A stretch of DNA of 37,487 bases from Rhodospirillaceae bacterium (GCA_009773045.1 WOUV01000055.1:1-37487); one strand, 5' to 3'; positions 1-10,424 are shown, counted from the first letter of the stretch. Program-made: numbers and translations. Notes: generated from the letters alone by a model not told the origin.

Positions 1-20
1 TGGTGGTGAAGGCGCAGGGA

Positions 21-329
21 TCAATCGACCATTTCTTCCGACTTCGAGACGACCTTTGTGCGGCGTCGGAATCGTGCCAGATCATGCCGGATGGTGCCGT
101 TGTCTTGCTCGATGGGCAAGGTCAGATCCGTGCCCGTGAAGAGTCGGTCTTCGGGAATGCAGCGATGGAATCCCTCCCCATCGTCGGTCACACACGTGTG
201 GCCCGTGATCCCGATTGTTTCGAGATGCTTTCGACAGGGTGCAGCATCACGCCGACCCAGAACCCAGGGAAGATCTCGCCGCTGGAGAGGGTCAGACGCT
301 CGCCAAAGCCATAGCTTGTCGGCCTTTTT
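21..329 (-). pseudogene. IS1-family transposase, C-terminal remnant (InsB'-like)
   Basis: Minus-strand translation reads KKADKLWLWRASDPLQRRDLPWVLGRRDAAPCRKHLETIGITGHTCVTDDGEGFHRCIPEDRLFTGTDLTLPIEQDNGTIRHDLARFRRRTKVVSKSEEMVD*. It matches the IS1 C-terminal pattern (WLWYAYDP..R..V.GPR..ATCR.LL...TDGW..Y....H.TGK..T..IER.N..LR...ARL.RKT..FSKSVE.HD). The frame is closed upstream by TAA at 330-332, so the N-terminal part is missing. Not in the ORF track. Confidence 0.72.
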
Positions 330-698
330 TTAAGAAATAGATTACCTCCTTACGTCGGAATAACTCTTTATATTTCTCAATACTAGAAAGGATATGATAC
401 CACCTACGGCACATGACCTTCGCCATGAATAACACCATTCTCGTTTCTTAAAAGCGCCCCTGCTCTCAGAGAGCAAGCGAGGAGTCGAGAATGACATGAA
501 ATGTTCTGATTTCAGAGAGAGTGTATCATAATGCCGCCTTGGAATCCAAACAACGTACCCTGGGACAGGTCATGTTTTCGAACGGACGCGCGGGAACAGC
601 ACGCCCTATTCCAACGGCATCGAACGAGGTCTCCCCCGCATCTCCTCGATTCCGTGCCTTTATGAAAACAACGAGACGATGCGGAGAAGGAAGAAAAA

Positions 699-1585
699 AT
701 GGCGCTCTCTTCGTTGCGGGTGGTGTTCATGGGCACCCCCGATTTCGCCGTGCCAACGCTGGACCGGCGGGCCGCGGTGGTTGGGAGCGGCGCAATCCGG
801 TTCACGAGATCGCCGCCGCTACGGGCATTCCCGTTCGCACACCGCACACCTTGCAGGATTCCGTCACGCAACAGGAATGGGGCGCCTTGAAGGCCGATGT
901 CGGGGTGGTGGCGGCCTATGGCCTTATCCTGCCACGGCCGGTTCTGGAGGCGCCGCGGCTTGGGTGCGTCAACGTGCACGCCTCGCTTCTGCCCCGCTGG
1001 CGGGGGGCGGCGCCTATTCATCGGGCCGTCATGGCTGGGGACCACGCAAGCGGCGTCACCATCATGCAAATGGATGCGGGCCTTGACACCGGCCCCCTGC
1101 TGCTGGCCGAAACGGTGCCGCTGGCCGAAGATGTGACCACCGGCAGCCTCCACGACACCCTTGCCCATCTGGGGGCCGATGTGCTGCTGCGGGCGCTCGA
1201 TGGCCTGGCGGCAGGCACCCTCACCCCGAGACCACAGCCGGCGGCAGGGGTGTGCGCTGCAAAAAAGATCGTCGAGAGCGAAGGGCGTATCGACTGGACC
1301 TTGGCCGCTTCCACTCTGTCGGCCCTGGTGCGGGGATTTTCGCCCTGGCCGGGGGCTTTTTGCCTTCACGACGGCACCCGTCTCAGGATTCTGATGGCGG
1401 AAGTGGTGGCAGGGGATGGGGCCGGGGGTGTCCCTCCCGGCACCGTGATGGATGATTCCCTGATGGTGGCCTGTGGCATGGGGGCGTTGCGTCTGACCCA
1501 GATCCAACGCCCCGGGCGGGCCGTGTTACCGGCGGAGTCGTTTTTGCGCGGCTATCCCTTGCCCACGGGGGCGGTGCTGGCATGA
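699..1585 (+). pseudogene. fmt: Methionyl-tRNA formyltransferase, interrupted by an internal deletion/frameshift
   Basis: Starts MALSSLRVVFMGTPDFAVPTLD in frame of 699, then continues in frame of 521..1585 as PAGRGGWERRNPVHEIAAATGIPVRTP...VNVHASLLPRWRGAAPIHRAVMAGD...GVTIMQMDAGLDTGP. The segment between TLD and PAGRG is missing and the frame changes near 760-766. Confidence 0.85.
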
Positions 1586-1785
1586 GAAGGGTTTGAACAG
1601 TTCGCTCTGTATATGGAGACGGGGGTGCGCCATGAACGGAACGAACGAAACCTTTGTCACCGCCGCGGAATTGTACGATGCCCGAACCCGGCCAATGACG
1701 TCGGACCGTCCCATGATCGAGCGGTTGGCTGGACGGAAAAGCGTCGATGCCAGCCGCCGCGCAGGAAGTTCGTCACGTGTCACGC

Positions 1786-2412
1786 TTACGCCGTCATCTT
1801 CTTATTGAGTTCTGCGATAAAGCGCTCGGCCCAGGGCGAAGCGGCGGTGACTTTGGCTGGATCGATCCTTTTTAACAACTATAACGAGTGCCTGCTTTTG
1901 CTGTAGGGTGCTTTGGACGTGCAGTACTTTGTAGCTTTGACGAGCGCTTTGTAGACCTGGGCCGTGGCCACAGATTCGATCTTGGTGGTGGCTGGCAGTT
2001 TGTTCTCCTGAAATCCCTGCCCGAAAAAGTCTTTAAGAGTTGCCCTGTCAGCCAGGAGCCAGTTTTCCATACACTGCACCATCAGATGGCAGTCGGTGCC
2101 CTTCGTGGTCGCTGGCTTGTTCCAGCCATCCACCTGCCGCTGCTTGAGATGTAACCGGGGTTGCCAAGTATTGGTATTTCCCTTTTGATGGAGCGCGTCA
2201 ACATGCGACTCGCTGTCCACCAGTAAAATTGCATCATCACCATTTTTAATCGCTATGCAGAAAGAGTCGTAGGCCTCATTGCGACCTCCGCAGGGCACGA
2301 CACGCGGCTTCTTGTTCAGACGCGCCTTGGCAACAAAGGTGGCAAATCATTCGCGGCACGCAATCCTCAGGACTTTCTTATTGCCGCCGCCATCAACATG
2401 AAGTGTTACCAC
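1786..2412 (-). pseudogene. DUF4276-like protein (partner of an AAA ATPase), interrupted by two in-frame stops
   Basis: One continuous minus-strand frame: (GTG start) MVTLHVDGGGNKKVLRIACRE*FATFVAKARLNKKPRVVPCGGRNEAYDSFC...LLVDSE...HLMVQCMENWLLADR...FFGQGF...YSKSRHSL*LLKRIDPAKVTAASPWAERFIAELNKKMTA*. Internal stops are TGA 2347-2349 and TAG 1879-1881. ORF 1879..2298 is only the middle part. Confidence 0.7.
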
Positions 2413-3569
2413 AGCGTCAACACAATCTTATTGCGTGTCAAGAGTTGGCCAAGGCTGTACTTCATCAGCCAAGAATCGAGTCTTTGTGTATCGAGCCGAG
2501 TGATCGTGGTGCCACTGACGGTTTTCTCCGCCACCAGCACGTCTTCCGGACGATCCGTCAGGGCATCGACCAGGATGTCGGAGTGCGTTGTAACGATGAG
2601 TTGCGTGCGCTCGGCCGCCTCCTTGAGCAGAGCGGCCAGGGTCGGCAGCACGTCGGGGTGCAGGCCCAACTCAGGCTCTTCGATGCACACCAGGGGTGGC
2701 GGATTGGGATGACAAAGGATGGCGAGCAGGCAAAGATAGCGCAACGTGCCATCCGAGAGCCGCGTCGCGGGAACCGTAAAGCGACCTTCGTGGAAGAAGA
2801 CCTGAACAGTGCCGCCTTCGATCTGTACGTCGTAGTCATCGATACCCTCGTACAGGGCACGCAACGCGTCCAGTAGGCGCTTCTTGACTGTGGGCTCCCG
2901 GCGAAGACGATTGAGCACCGTCCCCAGGTTGCTGGCATCATGTTCAAGCAAGTCATTCGGCAAATCCGCCTTCTGCGGCAGGCGCGATATGGTGTGGCGG
3001 CCAAAGCTCCACTCCCGATAGAGGCGGATCTTGGAAAAGGCCTTTCCGAGATAGGTCAGCTCCGGGTACTGGTCCGGGTCCTTGCGCTGAGCGAGGATGG
3101 ATGCGGTGGGATCGATGTCCTCATGCTGCAAACGGCGCTCCTCGTCCTTGACGTTCAGGACACCGTGATCATTCTTGAAGCGATAGTAAAAATACGGTTT
3201 GTCGTGACCGGCATCGGGCTTTTTGTTCTCAATGCGCTCGTCAAGCATCTCGAAACGTTGCCCCACCTCCGTAAAACTCAGCACATAGCGCAGGCCTGCC
3301 GGCACTTTGGGGTAGTCGAACACCGCATCAATCGTGGCGGCAGGCGTTTTCGGTGCGCCCTTCCAGAGCTAATCATGCACGCCCCCGCCGTCACGAATGG
3401 GGGTCAGCAGGTCTTTCGGCGCGGATCGAATCAGTTCGATGGCCTCAATCAGGTTGGATTTCCCTGAACCATTCGGGCCGATCACCACGTTGAGTGGCCG
3501 CAGTTCCACCGCCTGGGTCGAATCGCCGAAGCTCAGGAAGTTGGTTAGTGTGATGGACTTGAGCAGCAT
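2406..3569 (-). pseudogene. AAA-family ATPase (COG4637/OLD-like predicted ATPase), split by an in-frame amber codon
   Basis: N-terminus MLLKSITLTNFLSFGDSTQAVELRPLNVVIGPNGSGKSNLIEAIELIRSAPKDLLTPIRDGGGVHD* (Walker A GPNGSGKSN), then the same frame continues LWKGAPKTPAATIDAVFDYPKVPAGLRY...CIEEPELGLHPDVLP...VTTHSDILVDAL (Walker B and D-loop). TAG at 3369-3371. ORFs 3369..3602 and 2406..3323 are in the same frame. Confidence 0.85.
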
Positions 3570-3580
3570 GACGCCCTCCG

Positions 3581-3730
3581 TCATTCGATGACAAACCGCC
3601 ATGTGCCAGCGTCTTTATCTTTGCAGTGCGCATCAAGGGAGGGATCGAAACGCTTACGCAGGTCATCGGGCACAACGGGTGATCCGCCGGCGAGAAGGGC
3701 CTTCGTGATGTCGTCACTGACCCCTGATTG
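3581..3730 (-). pseudogene. C-terminal remnant of a larger protein, possibly a DUF499-type ATPase
   Basis: Open minus frame reads ...QSGVSDDITKALLAGGSPVVPDDLRKRFDPSLDAHCKDKDAGTWRFVIE* and abuts the tRNA gene. The tail resembles the DUF499 C-terminus (LRxRF...GKD...VRIVIE) from memory only. Confidence 0.35.
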
Positions 3731-3735
3731 CCTTT

Positions 3736-3810
<75 letters not shown>

Positions 3811-3914
3811 GTTTCTTCCGCCTTTAAAGAAAGGACCCGGAGGGTGTACCGTGGCCGGAAACGATTTGCAACAGTCTCTTGGCCTCACCGATGATTTTCA
3901 GGCCTTCAACACTT

Positions 3915-4818
3915 TCATCGGTCGGGCTGATCTGCAAGGGCCGCCCCCTCCTCCGTGCACAGGGTCTGCTTGTCCGTGGAGCCGACGCGCTTGAACAGTC
4001 TGGCGGCATGGTCATAATGGCGTCGCGCGTGAACCGGATCGTCCGCCGCTTCCAGACGCGCCAGCTCCAGAAGAGACTCCGCCTCTCCTTCCAGATGACC
4101 GGTCATCAGATAAAGATGAGCCGCTTGCACGAAAGCCTGACGAGCCGCCGGCAGATCCCCAAGCCCCTTCAGCAACCGCCCCAGTTCGGCCTGCGTGGCG
4201 GCTTCGCCCAGTCGGTCGCCGGTGGCCAGGAACAGTTCAAGGGCTGTTTCCAGCGCCTCGTGCGCCCGATCCACCCGTCCCAGGCGCTGATCGAGCACCG
4301 CCAGTGTTTGCAACGTATGGGCTTCGGCACTGCTGTCCCCCATCTCGCGCGCCAGGGCGCGTGCGCGCTCAAACCGTTCCAACGCGACATCATTGCGGCC
4401 CTCATCAAGGGCCAGCAGCGCAAGATGGCGATCGATCAGAACCTCACCCGCAAGATCCCCGATAATGCGGAACTGGTCTCGGGCCGATTCAAGGAAATCC
4501 CAGGCCTCCCTGGACTGGTGTTGATGGTGCGCAAGCTTGCCCAGCTGCAACAACATATCGGCCTGGCCCTGGTGATTCCTGACTTCGGCAAACAGACCAC
4601 GGGCTTCGATAAACAGCGACCGGGCCACGGCCAAGTGATCCGATTGCCCACGCCAGGTCGGCCAGCCGGCCCACCGCCTGCGCCTCTCCCTGTGGATCGC
4701 CGGCAGTATGATAGAACAAGCGTGCCTGGCGGAAAGACTCTCCGGCCCAGTGCAGATCCCCATTGCGCCAATGCCTGTCGGCTTCCGCCATGGCTTCATC
4801 GGCCTGCGTCTTTGGCAT
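3915..4818 (-). pseudogene. TPR-repeat protein with an apparent single-nucleotide frameshift
   Basis: Start MPKTQADEAMAEADRHWRNGDLHWAGESFRQARLFYHTAGDPQGEAQAVGRLADLAWAIG (frame of 4489..4818), then HLAVARSLFIEARGLFAEVRNHQGQADMLLQLGKLA... (frame of 3915..4799). The frame changes near 4640-4650. Multiple TPR-like units. Confidence 0.7.
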
Positions 4819-5002
4819 GGTTTACCTGCGCCTCCTGCTCCGGTTGATGATTTTCTTTATACACCCCATGCGGACCGTAACAGAAGAGCGCTTCTGAAAA
4901 CCTCGAGCCATCGCATCAGAAAAAGAAACGGTATGGAATAAAGACAGAAAATTGCCCTTTCGCGGGCATGTCCCCCTCGGCATTTCGGGTGCGCCCGGCA
5001 CT

Positions 5003-7390
5003 TCAGGTGCGCAGGGTGGCGCCCGTTGCCTGGATCACGGCATCGATGATGCGCGTGGAAATGGCATCGATCTCCTGATCGGTCATGGTTTTTTCCGTCG
5101 GTTGCAGAGTGACCGAAACGGCAAGCGACTGGTACCCCTTTCCCAGCCCTTCGTAAATGTCGAACACGTCCACCGCCGCAATCAACGCTTCGTCGGCGCT
5201 ACGGGCCGCCTTCAGCACCTGTTCGGCGCTGACACAGTCCTCCACCACGAAGGCGAAATCCCGCACTACGGGATGAAAGGGCGGAATTTTCAAAGGAGGC
5301 TTGGCCCGGTCGGGAGGCGGCAGGGCCTCAAGAAAAATCTCGAATCCAACGAGTGGCCCCTTGACATCCAGGGCGCGGGCAAGGCGCGGGTGCATTTCAC
5401 CAAACCAGCCGAGTTCCGTCGCGTCAAGCCGGATCACGCCCGACCGCCCGGGGTGATACCAGCGGGGCGCCGCCGCATCGACCTGGAGCCTGGCCAGCGG
5501 AGCACCCGCCGCCGTCAGAACGGCCCAGGCATCGGCCTTGGCGTCGAACACATCCACTGACTGTGCCGGTTTGCTCCAGTGCCGCGGACCGTCATGCCCC
5601 GCCCGCACGCCGGCCACGACCAGCTTTTGCGCTCCCGGGGTCATCCCATCGAACTGCGGGCCGATCTCGAACAGGGCCACATCGGGCATGTCGTGGGCAG
5701 CATTGCGGCGCACCGCCCGGATCAGGTTTGGCAACAGAGAAGGCCGCAAGGTATCGAGATCGGCGCTGATGGGGTTCATGAGACCCCTCGCCGCGCTGTC
5801 TGCGACAAGCAGCGCCACGTGGTTTGATGCCATGAACGACCAGGTGAGGGTTTCCAGCATGCCGCGGGCCGCCAGAGTCCGGCGCACCTCCGAGCGTTGC
5901 TGCCAGGTGGGCGGCACCGTGGGCGGCGGGGCCGTCGCCGGCTGGCGCGGCAGGGGTTCGGCCGGCACCTGGTCATACCCCTCCAGGCGCACGACTTCCT
6001 CGATCAGATCGTGTTCGGCCTCCAGATCACGACGCCACGAGGGGGGGATGACGGTCAACACAGCGCTCCCCTCCGCACGCTGCACGGTGCAGCCAAGGGA
6101 GTGCAGCCGATGATGCAGAGTCGTCACGGGAAGCGCCCGTCCGGTGAGACGATACAATCGCTCCGCCCGCAGGGGTATGGTCCGCTGCCAGGCCGGCTCG
6201 GCCCCGGCGATGACGAGGGATGAGGCCTCGCCGCCGCACCACGCGAGGATCAAACGGGTGGCCCATTCCGCTCCCTCCACGGCCGATGCCGGATCGACCC
6301 CCCGTTCGAAACGATGGCGGGCATCCGATTCGATGGCCAGCGCCCGCCCGGCGCGGGCGACGCATCCCGGATCGAACAAAGCGGATTCAAGGAAAACGGT
6401 GGTGGTGGATTCGCAACAGGCGCTCTCCGTCCCGCCCATCAGGCCGGCCAGCGCCTGCGGCCCCACCGCATCGGCGATGACGAGCATTTCCGCCGACAGG
6501 GGATAGGTCTTGTCGTTGAGTGCCGCAAGCGATTCTCCTTCCCGTGCCAGGCGCACGGTCACGGACTCGCCCCGCAGCCGGTCCGCATCGAACACATGCA
6601 GCGGACGGGCGGCCTCCAGGCTGAGAAGATTCGTGATGTCCACCAACGCGGAAATGGGTCGCAAACCCACCGCCGCAAGACGCCGTTGCACCCCTTCCGG
6701 GCTTGGGCCGTTGCGCACGCCGCGGATGAAGCGGCCCACGAACAGCGGACAGAGCGCCTCGGCCTCCGGCGCGCGGACAACCCTGAGCGGGCTTTGAAAA
6801 GCGCCCGCAACGGCAGGCGCAAGTTTGGGCGTGAACACGCCAAAGCCGACAGCGGCAAGATCGCGGGCGATGCCCCGCACCCCCAGGCAATCGGCCCGGT
6901 TCGGCGTGACGGCCACATCGAACACCGGGTCGAAAACGATCACGTCCAGCGCTTTCGCCCCCACCGGGGTTTCCGCGGGCAACGCGATGACCCCTGCCTC
7001 GTCCGCGCCAAGGTTCAACTCCCGGGCAGAGCACAGCATGCCCGCGCTTTCAACCCCGCGGATGACCCCTTTTTGCAGCCGTTCGCCCGATGCCGGGATG
7101 ATCACCCCTGGGCGGGCCAGGATTCCCTTCATCCCGACATGGGCATTGGGGGCGCCGCAGACCACCTGAAGGAGTGTCGATCCCGTGTCCACTTGGCACA
7201 CGTTCAGTCGGTCGGCCCGCGGATGCCGTTCCATGGCGATCACATGGGCGACGATGAACTCCTCAAGGGCCGGATCGGGCGCGGTGAACGATTCGACCTC
7301 GAGGCCGATCAGGGTCAGGGCTTCGGCGATTTCATGCGCCGGGGCCGGGGTTGCCAGATACTCTTTGAGCCAGGACAGGGTGAATTTCAT
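5003..7390 (-). CDS. pheT: Phenylalanyl-tRNA synthetase beta subunit
   Basis: 795 aa starting MKFTLSWLKEYLATPAPAHEIAEALTLIGLEVE, with tRNA-binding domain, B5 region and a C-terminal FDX-ACB-like end (PPFHPVVRDFAFVVEDCVSAEQVLKAARSADEALIAAVDVFDIYEG). Confidence 0.96.
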   Translation of the reverse strand: MKFTLSWLKEYLATPAPAHEIAEALTLIGLEVESFTAPDPALEEFIVAHVIAMERHPRADRLNVCQVDTGSTLLQVVCGAPNAHVGMKGILARPGVIIPASGERLQKGVIRGVESAGMLCSARELNLGADEAGVIALPAETPVGAKALDVIVFDPVFDVAVTPNRADCLGVRGIARDLAAVGFGVFTPKLAPAVAGAFQSPLRVVRAPEAEALCPLFVGRFIRGVRNGPSPEGVQRRLAAVGLRPISALVDITNLLSLEAARPLHVFDADRLRGESVTVRLAREGESLAALNDKTYPLSAEMLVIADAVGPQALAGLMGGTESACCESTTTVFLESALFDPGCVARAGRALAIESDARHRFERGVDPASAVEGAEWATRLILAWCGGEASSLVIAGAEPAWQRTIPLRAERLYRLTGRALPVTTLHHRLHSLGCTVQRAEGSAVLTVIPPSWRRDLEAEHDLIEEVVRLEGYDQVPAEPLPRQPATAPPPTVPPTWQQRSEVRRTLAARGMLETLTWSFMASNHVALLVADSAARGLMNPISADLDTLRPSLLPNLIRAVRRNAAHDMPDVALFEIGPQFDGMTPGAQKLVVAGVRAGHDGPRHWSKPAQSVDVFDAKADAWAVLTAAGAPLARLQVDAAAPRWYHPGRSGVIRLDATELGWFGEMHPRLARALDVKGPLVGFEIFLEALPPPDRAKPPLKIPPFHPVVRDFAFVVEDCVSAEQVLKAARSADEALIAAVDVFDIYEGLGKGYQSLAVSVTLQPTEKTMTDQEIDAISTRIIDAVIQATGATLRT

Positions 7391-7481
7391 GAAAGAGCGC
7401 TTCGGATGCCATGGAAGATGCTCCTCCCTTAAAACAAAATGGGCAGGAGGGCAAGTCCCCCTTTCCGGGCTGGCCTGAACT

Positions 7482-7766
7482 CTAGACGATTCGTTTCATG
7501 TACGATGCCTTGACGAGGTGGGTCAGGTTAACGCCCAAGCGATTGCCTTCGGTCACGATGACCTACCCATAACCAATCAGCCGGTCGTTGGCATAGACCT
7601 CCACCGGTTCACTGACTTTTTGTTCAAGTTCCACGACCGCGCCGCGGCCCAGCTTCAAAAGCTGATGAACGCGCAAGGTGGCCTTGCCCAGAACCACCGC
7701 GATCTCGACCGTAACGGCATAGGCCGCTTTCCGGTCATCGCGGCCGTCCCCTCCTTCGTTGACCAT
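7482..7766 (-). pseudogene. FliN/YscQ-like flagellar motor switch protein with an in-frame amber codon
   Basis: MVNEGGDGRDDRKAAYAVTVEIAVVLGKATLRVHQLLKLGRGAVVELEQKVSEPVEVYANDRLIGYG*VIVTEGNRLGVNLTHLVKASYMKRIV*. TAG at 7563-7565 replaces the usual E of the GYGEVxVxEG motif. Confidence 0.78.
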
Positions 7767-7806
7767 GGTCCGTCGCCTGCCTCGTGCGTTGCATCCCGTG
7801 TCACCT

Positions 7807-9607
7807 TCAATCCTTTCCGGGATCGAGGGACCACCATGTCCAGAGAACGCTGCCCAGTGCCGGCGTGCGCGCGGGACGCCGGAGTTTGTTCCAGTACGCC
7901 ACCCGATCATAACCGATGTACCAGTGCGGAATGACGAAATGATTCCACAACAGCACGCGATCCAGCGTTCACCTGTTCCACCAGCGCGTCGATGGCCGCG
8001 CTTTTGATTCCGATCAGGTTGTTGCCTCCCTCCATATCGGCCCCCTGGCTGCTCCAGTGATTGCGTTGTTCATTGCCGGGGGAAAGGGTTTGCAACCATC
8101 TATAGACCACCATATCAAAATCAAACGCCCGGATCCGGTTCTCATACACGGTGCTATCGACCAGACGCACGGTCACCGCGATGCCCAACCGCTTCAGGTT
8201 TTGGACGAAGGGCGCGGCAATCCGCTCCCAGATCGGATCTTCGAGAAGGAGTTCAAAGACAAACGGCTTTCCGGTTTGCGCCTGCACGCGCACCTGATTT
8301 TTCACCGTCCAACCGCTTTCCTCCAGCAAACGGTTCGCGAGTCGCAGATTGTCGCGAAGGGTCCCCGATCCATCGGTTCGGGGCGCCGTGTAGGGTGTGG
8401 TGAAAACGTCCTCCGGAATCTGACCCCGCAGAGGCTCAAGGATTTCCATCTCGCGGGCATCTGGCAAACCAACGGCGGCCAGTTCCGAATTGGCGAAGTA
8501 ACTCTCGCCTCGCACATACTGGCCATAGAAGAGATTCTTGTTGGCCCACTCGAAATCGAACGCATACGCCAGCGCCCGCCGTACCCGTGGGTCCTGAAAC
8601 AGCGGTCTTCGGGTGTTGAACACAAAGGCCTGCATGCCTTGGGGCCGCTGGTGCGGGATTTCCTCCCGGATCACTTGGCCGGACGTCACCGCTGGAAAGG
8701 TGTAGGCCGTTGCCCAGGCCTTGGAAGAGTTTTCCGGGCGATAATCATAAGCCCCCGCCCTGAAGGCCTCCAGGGCGACGGTGTAGTCCCGGTAATAATC
8801 GACGTGAATGGTATCGAAATTATAGGTTCCTTTGTTCACGGGCAGATCACGCCCCCAATAGGTGGGATCACGCCGCAGAACGATATGACGGCCCGCCTCG
8901 AATCCGTCGATCCGGTAGGGGCCGCTGCCAAGGGGAACCTCGAGCGTTGTCTGATCAAACGCCCGTGTCGCCCAGTCATGCCTTGGCAGGACCGGGAGTT
9001 GCCCAAGAATGATGGGAAGCTCGTTGTTGGTGGTGCCTGGCTTGAAAACGAAACGAACACGCCGTTCGTCCGTCTTTTCAGCCCCGGCGACATCGGCATA
9101 GTATAACCGGTACAAAGGCTGGCCCTTGGTACGCAGGGTTTCAAAACTCCACAGCACATCATCGGCAGTGATGGGGGTGCCGTCATGCCAGCGGGCCTGC
9201 GGCCGCACAGTGAAGGCAACCCATGAACGATCGGAGGGAACCTCGACGGATTCGGCGATCAGCCCATATGCCGTTGAAGGATCGTCGGTGGAAGAGACCA
9301 TCAACGTTTCGAAAACAAGACTGTTCATCATGCTAAAGGCTTGGCCTTTGATGATGTAGGGATTGAAGGAATCAAACGTGCCCAACACCCCCATTTTCAC
9401 GGTGCCTCCCTTGGGGGCATCGGGATTCACGTAATCGAAGTGCTTGAAGTCGGGGGGATATTTGGGCGCGCCGTGAATGGCGATCGCATGCAGCCGCGGT
9501 TCGGCCTGGAGAGGGGAAACCATCGCCAGAAAAACCAGAACCATGCAACACTGCCGGACAATCGAAAACCGCATGGCACTGCCTGTTTTCTTGATGTCAC
9601 TCCGCAT
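7807..9607 (-). pseudogene. Extracellular solute-binding protein family 5 (YejA-like), interrupted near the C-terminus
   Basis: 566-aa ORF (PKYPPDFKHFDYVNPDAPKGGTVKMGVLGTFDSFNPY...) changes frame after ALVEQVNA. The expected tail continues in another frame as LDRVLLWNHFVIPHWYIGYDRVAYWNKLRRPARTPALGSVLWTWWSLDPGKD*, with stop at 7807-7809. Confidence 0.82.
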
Positions 9608-10388
9608 TCAGCACCGCCAAAGCTTGGCCATGTGCCCGGCGGTCGCCCGCCGCCAGCACGCACGTGTTGGAGGCAAAGCCCAGGGGGTGTCCCGAACGGT
9701 CCGTCACCAGACCGCCCGCCGCTTCGATCACCGCCGTCACCGGCAGGTGATCGTGAACCTTCAACTGGCATTCGTAAACCAGATCGACGAAACCCGCCGC
9801 CAGCAGGCCATAAGCATAACAGTCGGCCCCGAACCGGCGCAGCTTCACCGCCCGCTCCAGCCGCTGCCACGCAGTTTTTTCGGTGCCGCAAAACATGTCC
9901 GGGTCGGTGGCATAAAGGCACGCCTGTTGCAGGTCGGCGCACGGGCGGACCCGGATCGGGTGGCCGTTCAGGAGCGCCGGTACCCCCCGGCCGCCGATCC
10001 AGCGTTCGCCGGTAATGGGCTGGTCGATCACGCCCAACATCGGTTGCCCCTGCCAGGCCAGGCCGATCAGGGTGCCAAAGGAAGGCTTGCCGGTGATGAA
10101 CGCCTTGGTGCCATCGATAGGGTCAAGCACCCACACCCATTCGGCGGTGGGATTTTCGGCTCCGTATTCCTCGCCGATGATGCCATGGTCCGGGACCGTC
10201 TGGCGCAGGATGTCCCGCAGGGCGCTTTCTGTTTCGCGATCGGCGATGGTGACGGGGGAGGCATCGGCTTTGTCGTCCACCGCAAGGGGAGTGCGGAAAT
10301 AACGGCGGAGCCGTGCCCCGCTTGTCTCGGCCATGTGGTGAGCGAGGGCGACGAGGCGATCCGGTACGGGGGGCGTTGGAATCGTCAT
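9597..10388 (-). CDS. hisN: Inositol monophosphatase family protein, probable histidinol-phosphatase
   Basis: GIIGEEYGAENP, WVLDPIDGTKAFITGKPSFGTLIGL and VHDHLPVTAVIEAAGG are IMPase/HisN metal-site motifs. Confidence 0.85.
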   Translation of the reverse strand: MTIPTPPVPDRLVALAHHMAETSGARLRRYFRTPLAVDDKADASPVTIADRETESALRDILRQTVPDHGIIGEEYGAENPTAEWVWVLDPIDGTKAFITGKPSFGTLIGLAWQGQPMLGVIDQPITGERWIGGRGVPALLNGHPIRVRPCADLQQACLYATDPDMFCGTEKTAWQRLERAVKLRRFGADCYAYGLLAAGFVDLVYECQLKVHDHLPVTAVIEAAGGLVTDRSGHPLGFASNTCVLAAGDRRAHGQALAVLNAE

Positions 10389-10424
10389 GGAAGGCCCTAT
10401 TGTCCGCTGAAGTAAAGAAGAAAA

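Noticed and set aside
6314-7432. 372-aa plus-strand ORF
   Set aside because: Antisense to pheT; no recognisable motif.
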